Shown here one piece after another: positions 1-5,096 of a DNA stretch of 7,114 bases. The notes beneath the pieces were generated by a model. That model worked only from the letters and a program-made list of their open reading frames with translations. It ran no database searches and was not told where the DNA came from. Position 1 is the stretch's first letter. Each line of letters opens with the position of its first letter. Made by a program: the position numbers and the translations under genes. This stretch comes from Cytophagaceae bacterium UBA6715 (GTDB lineage: Bacteria; Bacteroidota; Bacteroidia; Cytophagales; Spirosomataceae). The stretch is from positions 1-7,114 of the forward strand of contig DKIP01000038.1 in assembly GCA_002454335.1 (NCBI GenBank), read 5' to 3'.

Positions 1-26
1 GGTCGCAGACCCCGGCAGCGTCTACC
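1..26. repeat. GC-rich edge segment, possible dispersed repeat or hairpin
   Basis: This 26-base stretch is much richer in G+C (about 19 of 26) than the coding DNA beside it and starts right after the kinase stop codon. On the minus strand it contains AGAC and GTCT separated by 9 bases, flanked by GGT and ACC, so it can fold into an imperfect hairpin. It could be a transcription terminator structure or the edge of an intergenic repeat cut by the window boundary. No T-run is visible because the window ends. Identity is uncertain. Confidence 0.25.
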
Positions 27-650
27 CTACACCTGCGCTTTTAAGAAATGCACAATAACCTCCAATCCCTTCTCAAAATGATCGTTATTCGGAATAACGA
101 TATCGCAAGAACGTTTGTGTGGGCGAATGTAGGCTTCGTAAGTAGGTTTTACATGGTATTTCCAACGGTACATCACGTCCTGTAAATCATAGCCACGTTC
201 CTCATTGTCACGTTTGATGCGGCGCTTCAACTTCACTTTATCTTTGGCATCAATGAAGATTTTCAAATCCAATAACTTAGCAACTTCTGGAAAATGAAAG
301 ACAAAAATCCCTTCCACCACCAAGATTTTGCGCGGATGGAAATGTAATAAATCAGGTACTTTCGTTGAATTGTTAAATGTATATTCTGGTCGGGTTACGA
401 CTTCGCCTGAACGTAATTTTTCAACATCTGCCGCAAAAGCTTCGTCATCTATCGCACCTGGCAAATCGAAATTCTCAATACCATTATGGTCTTTGGTCTG
501 ATGCTCAATCGGACGATAATAATTGTCCTGTGATAATAAACAGATTTCATCAGCCGGAAACTGCTCCATCAAGCGCTTCAAAAAAAGCGTTTTGCCCGAA
601 GCACTCCCTCCCGTAATTCCGATAATAAATGGTTTGTCGATGTTGCTCAT
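27..650 (-). CDS. udk: Uridine kinase-like P-loop kinase
   Basis: This is a P-loop kinase of the uridine kinase/phosphoribulokinase family, expected to phosphorylate a pyrimidine nucleoside (uridine or cytidine to the monophosphate) with ATP or GTP in cytosolic salvage. The Walker A motif GGSASGKT lies at residues 14-21 and SQDNYY at 40-45, whose Asp42 matches the catalytic Asp of the family. A second strand, ILVVEG, is at 109-114, and an arginine-rich lid (RRIKRDNEERG) spans about 143-153. The chosen ATG at 650 gives 207 residues, normal for Udk, and begins right before the first beta strand. An in-frame TTG at 689 would add 13 residues and is less likely. The gene lies 42 bases after the methyltransferase stop, so the two are probably cotranscribed. 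One oddity is that the position of the base-reading His of human UCK2 (His117) is Ser95 here, so the exact substrate is less certain than the fold. Confidence 0.85.
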   Translation of the reverse strand: MSNIDKPFIIGITGGSASGKTLFLKRLMEQFPADEICLLSQDNYYRPIEHQTKDHNGIENFDLPGAIDDEAFAADVEKLRSGEVVTRPEYTFNNSTKVPDLLHFHPRKILVVEGIFVFHFPEVAKLLDLKIFIDAKDKVKLKRRIKRDNEERGYDLQDVMYRWKYHVKPTYEAYIRPHKRSCDIVIPNNDHFEKGLEVIVHFLKAQV

Positions 651-692
651 ATAAGCTACAAATTTGCGAAATGCATCGCTAGGAATCAAGCC

Positions 693-1235
693 TCAACGAA
701 CGAATTTTATGTAATCCGCCTCGTGGTCTTTGGATGTCTGAAAATCGACGCGCATGTCGACCTCCCGAAATAATTGGATTAATTCATCCCATTTAAATAG
801 GCGTTTCCCGCATCCTTCATGAATTCCGCCGGAAAGAATTTCCTCCAGGATCACACAACCGTCCCTCTTCAATACACGATCAATTTCAATCAACACGCTG
901 GCAGGGTCATCCATCTCATGCAAAGAATTTAGCAGCCAAACTTGATCCACCGAGGCCGCTTCCAAAGGAATAGCTGATGCTTCCGCATGCAGTATTTGTA
1001 TGGCCGTCCCGACACGGGTTTGATAATGTTTTTCAAAATAAGACAATCCTTCCTCAACGTCAGGCCAGTTCAATACATCTTTATTCGGGTCCAATAAAAG
1101 TAATTCACCCGCTGCATTTTCAGCCATCTGCTTAATCTCCCACCAAGCAGCTCCACATCCCAACGATAGGATGCAATCTTCCTCCAACCACCCCGCAACC
1201 TCGAATAAACTTTTCTCCATGCAGCAAATTATCAT
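693..1235 (-). CDS. Class I SAM-dependent methyltransferase
   Basis: This is a small Rossmann-fold methyltransferase of the Methyltransf_11/25 type, using S-adenosylmethionine on an unknown acceptor. The SAM-binding motif I is LSLGCGAAWWE at about residues 23-33. The acidic end of strand 2 is LLLLDPN at 45-51. Motif with Ala-Ser-Ala-Ile-Pro lies at 86-90, motif IV VDQVWLLNSLHEM at 96-108, and the typical VLKRDGCVILEE segment at 121-132. At 180 residues it is a minimal catalytic domain without an added substrate-recognition domain, so the substrate cannot be read from sequence. The ATG at 1235 follows an A-rich stretch, as is common at Bacteroidota starts. ATG at 1220 would give 175 residues and keep motif I intact. 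It is divergent from the carbonic anhydrase-like gene, and the kinase gene follows downstream. There is no sign of damage. Confidence 0.8.
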   Translation of the reverse strand: MIICCMEKSLFEVAGWLEEDCILSLGCGAAWWEIKQMAENAAGELLLLDPNKDVLNWPDVEEGLSYFEKHYQTRVGTAIQILHAEASAIPLEAASVDQVWLLNSLHEMDDPASVLIEIDRVLKRDGCVILEEILSGGIHEGCGKRLFKWDELIQLFREVDMRVDFQTSKDHEADYIKFVR

Positions 1236-1242
1236 TTCTGTT

Positions 1243-1250
1243 TATCTTTG
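1243..1250 (+). promoter_or_regulatory. Putative Bacteroidota -7 box for the carbonic anhydrase operon
   Basis: TATCTTTG matches the TAnnTTTG -7 consensus of the Bacteroidota primary sigma factor exactly. It lies in the 23-base spacer between the two divergent starts. Transcription would begin about 5-7 bases downstream, close to 1256, making the ATG at 1259 nearly leaderless and the in-frame ATG at 1268 preceded by a short A-rich leader. I see no convincing TTTG -33 element at the usual spacing, which lowers confidence. Confidence 0.45.
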
Positions 1251-1258
1251 ACAAAAAA

Positions 1259-1756
1259 ATGAATGATATGGCCTTATTTATCGCACCTACTGCCAGCGTC
1301 ATGGGACGCGTCAACATTGAAAAAGATGTCACCATTTGGTATGGAGCTGTTGTTCGTGCAGATGTGGAGGAAATCTATCTCGGTGAGGGTTGCAATATTC
1401 AAGATAATGCCGTTTTGCACGCAGATGAGGGTGATAAAACGATTATTGGCGCTCGTGTGACCGTGGGTCATTCTGCCATTGTACATGGCGCGGAAATCGG
1501 GGAAGGATCCTTGATCGGCATGCACGCAACGGTTTTGAATCGGGCCAAAGTAGGCAAATGTTGTTTAATCGGCGCACATGCTTTAGTCACCGCGGGCATG
1601 GAAATTCCTGATTATTCATTGGTTTTGGGTAGTCCTGCCAAAGTTGTCAAAACCCTGAGTCTCGAGCAAATCGAAGCGTTAAAACACGGCGCGGATCATT
1701 ATATTAACATGGGTGCCAAACACGCCGCCGGCGAATATCCACTCATCAAATCATGA
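1259..1756 (+). CDS. Gamma carbonic anhydrase-like hexapeptide-repeat protein
   Basis: This 165-residue protein has a left-handed beta-helix of the YrdA/PaaY/gamma-carbonic anhydrase group, normally a trimer with a metal at each subunit interface, catalysing or related to CO2 hydration. Isoleucine/valine-led hexapeptide turns run from about residue 8 to 130. The three metal-ligand histidines of the family are all present: His54 in NAVLH, then His71 and His76 in the VGHSAIVHG segment. The conserved AVVRAD (30-35) and NIQDN (46-50) segments and the closing GSPAKVVK (about 124-131) with a terminal helix are also seen. The N-terminus is about 12-15 residues shorter than many relatives, which carry one more turn before this point. 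No in-frame upstream start exists that could restore it. ATG at 1268 is an alternative start that gives MALF. The stop overlaps the next gene by four bases (ATGA). Carbonic anhydrase activity is inferred and unproven for many members. Confidence 0.85.
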   Translation: MNDMALFIAPTASVMGRVNIEKDVTIWYGAVVRADVEEIYLGEGCNIQDNAVLHADEGDKTIIGARVTVGHSAIVHGAEIGEGSLIGMHATVLNRAKVGKCCLIGAHALVTAGMEIPDYSLVLGSPAKVVKTLSLEQIEALKHGADHYINMGAKHAAGEYPLIKS

Positions 1757-2199
1757 TTGATCTCATTCTCATTCGACATGCCCACGCGGGACCCTATACG
1801 CGTCCGGATGAAGCCCGACATTTATCCGAGAGAGGAATCAGCGAGGCGAGAAATCTAGCGAAAAAACTTGCAGATTATATCTTCCCGGAAGGGATTTGGT
1901 ATGTTTCCGATGCGATTAGAACCTTGGAAACCTATCAAATTTTAACGGATAAACCCGCCGAGGTATCCAATTTTTGGTATCACGCCTCAGGACCTGCTTA
2001 TTTGGAAAAAATAGTTCAAAGTGCAGCATCATGTGTTTACCTTGTCGCACACAATCCTTCCATTTCCTATGTGGCGTCCTATTTATCTGGGGAGGATATT
2101 CAAATGGATACGGCCAATTTTGTACATTTGCAGTGGCCAACGCTCGATGCCTGGGAGGAAGTTACCCAAGGTAGTGCCACCGTCAAAACTCGCTTTTAA
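1753..2199 (+). CDS. SixA-like phosphohistidine phosphatase (histidine phosphatase superfamily)
   Basis: This 148-residue protein belongs to the compact SixA branch of the histidine phosphatase (phosphoglycerate mutase-like) superfamily. The catalytic motif LIRHAHA at residues 6-12 supplies Arg8 and the nucleophilic His9. LSERG at 24-28 is the usual second landmark. SDAIRT at 52-57 gives the phosphate-pocket Arg56. VAHNPS at 98-103 carries the second active-site His100. SixA removes phosphate from histidines of phosphorelay or phosphotransferase proteins, but the target here is unknown. The start ATG at 1753 overlaps the stop of the carbonic anhydrase-like gene in an ATGA junction, so translational coupling is likely. 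The gene ends one base before a small membrane-peptide ORF. Length, motifs and reading frame all look intact. Confidence 0.82.
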   Translation: MIDLILIRHAHAGPYTRPDEARHLSERGISEARNLAKKLADYIFPEGIWYVSDAIRTLETYQILTDKPAEVSNFWYHASGPAYLEKIVQSAASCVYLVAHNPSISYVASYLSGEDIQMDTANFVHLQWPTLDAWEEVTQGSATVKTRF

Positions 2200-2200
2200 C

Positions 2201-2326
2201 ATGAAGAATCAGAAAATATTTCGTTGGGTTATCGTACTGTTTACGATATTGATGATTGCTTTGGCGATCGATATGGCAAGGAATACCACAGCGCCGTGGA
2301 ATAAGAAAAAAGTCAACAGTCACTAG
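2201..2326 (+). CDS. Small single-pass membrane peptide, 41 residues, hypothetical
   Basis: This is a short ORF that begins with ATG one base after the phosphatase stop. The predicted peptide has a basic N-terminus (MKNQKIFR), then one hydrophobic segment of about 16 residues (WVIVLFTILMIALAI at 9-23), then DMARNTTAPWNKKK and a short tail. The pattern of positive residues on both sides of a single helix, with a TTAPWNKK tail, suggests a real small inner-membrane protein, and I have the impression that similar peptides occur in this phylum. The last four residues (VNSH) and the stop codon are encoded inside a heptamer repeat, so the original end may have been altered. It probably shares the upstream transcript by reinitiation. 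The function is unknown. A chance ORF cannot be excluded, but its position at the operon end and its composition favour a gene. Confidence 0.55.
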   Translation: MKNQKIFRWVIVLFTILMIALAIDMARNTTAPWNKKKVNSH

Positions 2327-2338
2327 TCGCTAGTCCGG
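2311..2338 (+). repeat. Heptamer tandem tract with AGTC core
   Basis: Four AGTC cores begin exactly 7 bases apart at 2311, 2318, 2325 and 2332. The three bases between them vary (aac, act, gct, cgg). The tract starts inside the coding end of the small membrane peptide and contains its stop codon. A looser continuation of related GTCA units is seen at 2388-2407. Such degenerate heptamer runs are typical of rapidly changing intergenic repeats. Confidence 0.6.
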
Positions 2339-2431
2339 AGGGAAATTGTCCGAAGTTCGGAGGGAATGAGTCCGGAGGGAAGCTGTAGTCAGTTGTCAGG
2401 GTCAGTTCGGAGGGAATGAGTCCGAAGGAGA
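2332..2431 (+). repeat. Five-copy degenerate 13-mer AGTYCGGAGGGAA
   Basis: Copies begin at 2332, 2354, 2369, 2404 and 2419. The pair 2354/2369 is repeated as a unit at 2404/2419: bases 2354-2374 and 2404-2424 are identical over 21 bases with an offset of 50. The last copy is the most diverged (AGTCCGAAGGAGA). The intervening segment 2388-2407 has GTCA-type units like the neighbouring heptamer tract. It looks like local duplication of a small unit and not an array with unique spacers. Confidence 0.7.
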
Positions 2432-2447
2432 AATGTATACACTTTAA

Positions 2448-2467
2448 CCCCGGGTTTTAACCTGGGG
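2448..2467. repeat. REP-like palindrome 1
   Basis: The left arm CCCCGGGTT (2448-2456) and right arm AACCTGGGG (2459-2467) form a 9-bp stem with one G-U pair and a two-base centre. The outer bases TTTAA and ATT add weak pairing. Its form matches palindrome 2 in stem length and layout, which is why I group them as REP-like elements. No transposase lies nearby. Confidence 0.6.
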
Positions 2468-2472
2468 ATTTT
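2448..2472 (+). terminator. Probable terminator of the carbonic anhydrase-phosphatase operon
   Basis: The GC-rich hairpin at 2448-2467 is followed by A and then four Ts (2469-2472) on the plus strand, which fits a weak rho-independent terminator for the upstream plus-strand genes. The same bases may simply be a repeat element serving as a terminator, as REP-type palindromes often do between convergent genes. Confidence 0.4.
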
Positions 2473-2508
2473 AGAGAAATCGAAACGATATTTAAGGCTT
2501 TTGGCTAT

Positions 2509-2528
2509 CCCTAGGCTGAAGCCTAGGG
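2509..2528. repeat. REP-like palindrome 2
   Basis: This is a perfect 9-bp inverted repeat: CCCTAGGCT at 2509-2517 and AGCCTAGGG at 2520-2528, with GA between. TA/TA one base further out extends the symmetry (2506-2507 with 2530-2531). It lies about 60 bases from palindrome 1. The pair may be one composite intergenic element. Neither is followed by a T-run, so a role as a simple terminator is less likely for this one. Confidence 0.65.
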
Positions 2529-2566
2529 TTATCATTAAAGATTCAATCGCCGCATTTCATGCGTCT

Positions 2567-2596
2567 CAAAATTGGCAATCCTGAAAGCTTTGCCAA
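2567..2596 (-). terminator. Possible terminator of the mrp-yfiT operon
   Basis: On the minus strand, about 35 bases after the stop of the YfiT-like gene, TTGGCAA (2596-2590) and TTGCCAA (2578-2572) form a 7-bp stem with an 11-base loop. TTTT (2571-2568) follows directly. The stem has only three G-C pairs, so it would be a modest terminator, but its position and polarity are right. Confidence 0.4.
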
Positions 2597-2614
2597 AGAC
2601 AATACCTCTTCGCT

Positions 2615-2635
2615 CTTAATTCTTAACTCTTATTT
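2615..2635. repeat. Heptamer tract CTTAAYT-like overlapping a stop codon
   Basis: Three consecutive 7-base units, CTTAATT, CTTAACT and CTTATTT, start at 2615, 2622 and 2629. The third contains the TAA stop of the minus-strand YfiT-like gene. It mirrors the other heptamer tract at the far end of the same spacer, though the unit sequence differs. Confidence 0.45.
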
Positions 2636-3154
2636 CAAAACCGACTCCACATGCTTCAAATGATGCACACAATGCCAAGCATAAATCCCCAACACGCGGT
2701 CTAATCGATAGCTAATTCCACGCTCCGGATGAAAATACGTCTTTGACCAATCCGACTCCTGCATCGTTTTCATCAAATAAACCCAACGCAGGTGAATGTA
2801 TTTGATACCTTCGATTGACCATTGAATAGGAGCTTCGTTGCCATCCGGCATTTCTGCCCAGGTATTTTCGTCATAGGGTTTGATCGTCGGATTGTCTTCT
2901 GTCAATGCCATCTTGAACCGAATGTAGCTATTGATGTGGCTGTCGTATAGGTGATGGATGACTTTTCTTGCCGACCAGCCTCCTGGACGATATGGTGTTT
3001 CCAACAGACTTTCATCCACGTTGGCCAATAAATCAGCCAATTGTCCGGGTAAGTCGGAGATAATACCAATCCATTCCGCGCGTAATTGCGGCGTAATGAC
3101 TTCGGGTGCAGAAAACTTCCCGATGGGATATTGCAAAGGATTTAATGCTTCCAT
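2630..3154 (-). CDS. YfiT-like DinB-fold metal-dependent transferase or hydrolase
   Basis: This 174-residue protein is of the DinB/YfiT four-helix-bundle superfamily, close to Bacillus subtilis YfiT. Related proteins (BstA group) act as thiol transferases using bacillithiol, and YfiT itself was annotated as a putative metal-dependent hydrolase. Family landmarks are clear: QYPIGKF at 8-14, TPYRPGGWSARKVIHHL at 53-69, DSHINSYIRFK at 71-81, EDNPTIKPYDE at 86-96 and YAWHCVHHLKH at 158-168. Metal ligands are most likely one of His67/His68, plus His161 and His165 in an HxxxH arrangement. The ATG at 3154 is chosen because the family starts a few residues before the Tyr-Pro-Ile-Gly motif. It also gives a one-base gap after the ligase stop, whereas the longer reading from 3208 would overlap the ligase by 53 bases. 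It is the last gene of the minus-strand operon. The thiol cofactor is inferred only. Confidence 0.85.
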   Translation of the reverse strand: MEALNPLQYPIGKFSAPEVITPQLRAEWIGIISDLPGQLADLLANVDESLLETPYRPGGWSARKVIHHLYDSHINSYIRFKMALTEDNPTIKPYDENTWAEMPDGNEAPIQWSIEGIKYIHLRWVYLMKTMQESDWSKTYFHPERGISYRLDRVLGIYAWHCVHHLKHVESVLK

Positions 3155-3155
3155 G

Positions 3156-4847
3156 TTATCGTGTGTAAAAAGCCGTGATGTCAGCGCCAGCCTGACGTGT
3201 ATGTGCAATCAGCGGATGAACCCCTTGGTGGATACTATCCATCATTTCCTTACCACTTTCTTTGGCCAGTTGGGCTACATGCAACACATATTCAATTTCC
3301 CCCTCTTCCATTTCCAACGGAACAACCACTTTATAAGCCTGATTTCCCAAAGCCGCCAAACGTGCCGCTTCTTTTTTCGCTCCCTCAAAACTATTTTCTA
3401 AATCAGCTGTATCGACCACGATAACTTGTGGCTCTTGAGTTGCTTTTTCACTCAATACCACTGCAATCGCTTGATCCAAGCCTTCCAACAATTTTCGGAA
3501 CGCGTGGTAATTCTTTCCATTTCGCATGCGCTCACGAATCGATTGACGAATAAAATACGTGATCGAATCCGTAACGGTTAAACCAATTTCCGCCGTTTGT
3601 TTAAAGATCAAGGAACTCGGAGACATACCTGGAATTGTGTTCGGGTCATGTAAGACAACCACTCCATCTGCCGTTAAAAATCCATCAATCCGAGTACATA
3701 CGCCAAATCCCAAATCATCAAATGCTTGTTTCACCTGCGCTTGAATTTGCTGCAAATGAGCCAATGATGCGTCCATCGGGATACGCTTGCGCGTTAATTT
3801 CGACTTGTATTTGGCATTGAAATCAAATACTTCCACCGATTCATCGATGACAATTTCCGTCGGTGGCAAGGCAACCGAAACGCCTTTGGGCGTTTGAATA
3901 ACCCCACAAGAGAATTCATTTCCGTTGACAAATGCCTCCAGTAACACAGCGTCCTCCGAATGCATCGAATGAATACTTGCCTTCGTAACCGTATTCACAA
4001 AATATTCCTTCAGTGCAGCATGTAATTCTGCTGGATGCACAAAGGTCTGGTGATTGAATCGCACAGGAAAACCGATGCCCTCATCTAAATTAACCATTTT
4101 TTGAAGCACATCTACTTGCTCCGCTTCCGAATAAGTAATCCATTGCTCGCGGTAAATTTCTTGAATGAACAAGCATTTTTTAATTGCTTGGTCAAATACC
4201 TCCAAAGAATCTTCCTTCACAAAAGCTAAGCCGATCGACGATCCTTGATGCGGTGCTTTGGCCACAAATGGAATTCCAATCGCTTTTTTGACTTGCTCGA
4301 ATAAGGTCTCCCGACCGTACGCTTCGTAGTCAGCACGCTGCAACACAAAATATTTTTTATCCAAACCGACGCTCTTGGCAAGCCAATCGTTTTGTTTGAT
4401 TTTATCGATACCAATTGAAGAACCCAATAAACTTGGTCCTGAATACGGAATATTAAACCACTCCAATAAACCTTGAATACTGCCATCCTCAGCGCCTGGG
4501 CCATGCATCGCGATGAAGGCAAAATCGAAGTGTTTTGCAAAATCTGCTGGGGAAATGGGTGTCCCGATTTCCTCCAACATGCTTGAATAATCGTTGATAT
4601 CAGTCAACGATTCCGTATAAACCGAAAACGGCGCACGCTGGTATGCAGCAGGCGGGAAGAAATTTCGAATCGATTCTTGGTAGATGAGTTCTTCCTTAAT
4701 CAAAACAAAATTACCCAAGCCGTCTACAAAAACGGGCACTGGGCTAAATAAAGCCTTATTAATATGGGCCATGGCCGTTTTGCCACCAGCAAAACTGATT
4801 TCACGCTCTCGCGCTTGGCCCCCAAAAAATATTCCTACGCGCATCAT
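3156..4847 (-). CDS. D-alanine--D-alanine ligase-like ATP-grasp enzyme, enlarged form
   Basis: This cytosolic ATP-grasp ligase would join two D-alanines for peptidoglycan precursors if it is a true Ddl. It has 563 residues against about 300-370 for standard Ddl. The N-domain has IFFGGQAREREIS (6-18), whose Glu16 matches Glu15 of E. coli DdlB. AMHGPGAEDGSIQG (113-126) and the IDK motif (147-149) follow. The ATP-grasp part has FVAKAPHQGSSIG (194-206), VLLEAFVNGNEF (301-312), LPPTEIV (327-333), FDFNAKY (341-347), RID (386-388) and DPNTIPGMSPSSL (401-413). Metal ligands would be Asp388, Asp401 and Asn403, with Asp401 replacing the usual Glu. About 60 extra residues lie between QGSSIG and VLLE, and about 125 residues follow the ligase core. 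The ATG at 4847 overlaps the stop of the NifU-like gene, and a second ATG follows directly at 4844. The gene is intact. Other D-Ala-D-X or amino-acid ligase activity is possible. Confidence 0.8.
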   Translation of the reverse strand: MMRVGIFFGGQAREREISFAGGKTAMAHINKALFSPVPVFVDGLGNFVLIKEELIYQESIRNFFPPAAYQRAPFSVYTESLTDINDYSSMLEEIGTPISPADFAKHFDFAFIAMHGPGAEDGSIQGLLEWFNIPYSGPSLLGSSIGIDKIKQNDWLAKSVGLDKKYFVLQRADYEAYGRETLFEQVKKAIGIPFVAKAPHQGSSIGLAFVKEDSLEVFDQAIKKCLFIQEIYREQWITYSEAEQVDVLQKMVNLDEGIGFPVRFNHQTFVHPAELHAALKEYFVNTVTKASIHSMHSEDAVLLEAFVNGNEFSCGVIQTPKGVSVALPPTEIVIDESVEVFDFNAKYKSKLTRKRIPMDASLAHLQQIQAQVKQAFDDLGFGVCTRIDGFLTADGVVVLHDPNTIPGMSPSSLIFKQTAEIGLTVTDSITYFIRQSIRERMRNGKNYHAFRKLLEGLDQAIAVVLSEKATQEPQVIVVDTADLENSFEGAKKEAARLAALGNQAYKVVVPLEMEEGEIEYVLHVAQLAKESGKEMMDSIHQGVHPLIAHTRQAGADITAFYTR

Positions 4848-5089
4848 CCTACTTTGATTTCTTCTACAGCTGTTACTTCTGGTACGTCGCGACGAATCGC
4901 TTCTTCTACGCCGGCGCGAAAGGTCATAGCCGACATGTTACATGACTGGCAATTGCCAACCAATGCAAGTTTCAACACATTTTCTTCTGTGATTTCAACA
5001 ATCTCTACATTGCCACCATCCGCCACTAGATAGGGTCTAATGTTATCTAATGCGGTTTGGATTTTAGAATAGAGTGGGTGATTTTCCAT
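4844..5089 (-). CDS. NifU C-terminal-domain (Nfu-type) iron-sulfur scaffold protein
   Basis: This 81-residue stand-alone NifU C-terminal domain binds or passes on an Fe-S cluster between subunits through a Cys-x-x-Cys motif. The family core is easy to see: IRPYLVADGGNVEIVEI at about 17-33, LVGNCQSCNMSAMT at 43-56 with Cys47 and Cys50, then a helix FRAGVEEAIRRDVPEV (57-72). The start at 5089 is chosen because residues before this Met (reading back to 5200) overlap the mrp gene and look random, while MENHPLYSKIQ begins the first helix in register with relatives. It lies 7 bases after the mrp stop and overlaps the ligase start by four bases. With mrp it forms an Fe-S assembly or delivery pair. 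Confidence 0.88.
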   Translation of the reverse strand: MENHPLYSKIQTALDNIRPYLVADGGNVEIVEITEENVLKLALVGNCQSCNMSAMTFRAGVEEAIRRDVPEVTAVEEIKVG

Positions 5090-5096
5090 GTAAAGT

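Larger units (their letters stand above)
2327..2629. other. Repeat-rich spacer between convergent operons
   Basis: This 303-base stretch without a gene separates the plus-strand operon from the end of the long minus-strand operon. From left to right it holds the tail of the AGTC heptamer tract, a cluster of five degenerate 13-mers (2332-2431), two strong palindromes about 60 bases apart (2448-2467 and 2509-2528), an AT-rich section with a small 5-bp hairpin (2551-2563) and a 7-bp hairpin followed by a T-run on the minus strand (2567-2596). A second heptamer tract overlaps the stop of the YfiT-like gene. No convincing ORF, tRNA or conserved RNA is visible. Confidence 0.7.

Noticed and set aside
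651..689. TTG start giving the kinase 13 more residues
   Set aside because: The ATG at 650 gives the normal length and begins immediately before the first strand; the extra residues have no family support.
2021..2200. Upstream extension of the small membrane ORF to ATG at 2021
   Set aside because: This part overlaps the phosphatase in another frame; the plausible peptide starts at 2201 just after the phosphatase stop.
2332..2431. Possible CRISPR array, because of a 21-base direct repeat at an offset of 50
   Set aside because: There are only two full copies, the units are nested 13-mers at uneven distances (22, 15, 35, 15), the intervening DNA is itself repetitive, and no cas gene is near.
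2551..2563. Small hairpin CGCAT/ATGCG as a terminator
   Set aside because: It has only 5 bp and no T-run in either direction; such stems are expected by chance in 300 bases.
3155..3208. Upstream extension of the YfiT-like gene to a start at 3208
   Set aside because: It would overlap the ligase end by 53 bases and add 18 residues not seen in the family; ATG at 3154 fits the family and gives a one-base junction.
2958..3401. A 147-codon plus-strand ORF opposite the YfiT-like and ligase genes
   Set aside because: It is antisense to two well-supported genes and its translation has no recognisable domain or signal.
4226..4540. A 104-codon minus-strand ORF within the ligase gene
   Set aside because: It is a shadow in another frame of a clearly conserved ATP-grasp coding region, with no recognisable motif.
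3156..4847. Frameshifted fusion or read-through as the reason for the long ligase
   Set aside because: The frame is open throughout, core motifs are in the right order, and the extra segments have protein-like composition with no internal start that would split the gene.
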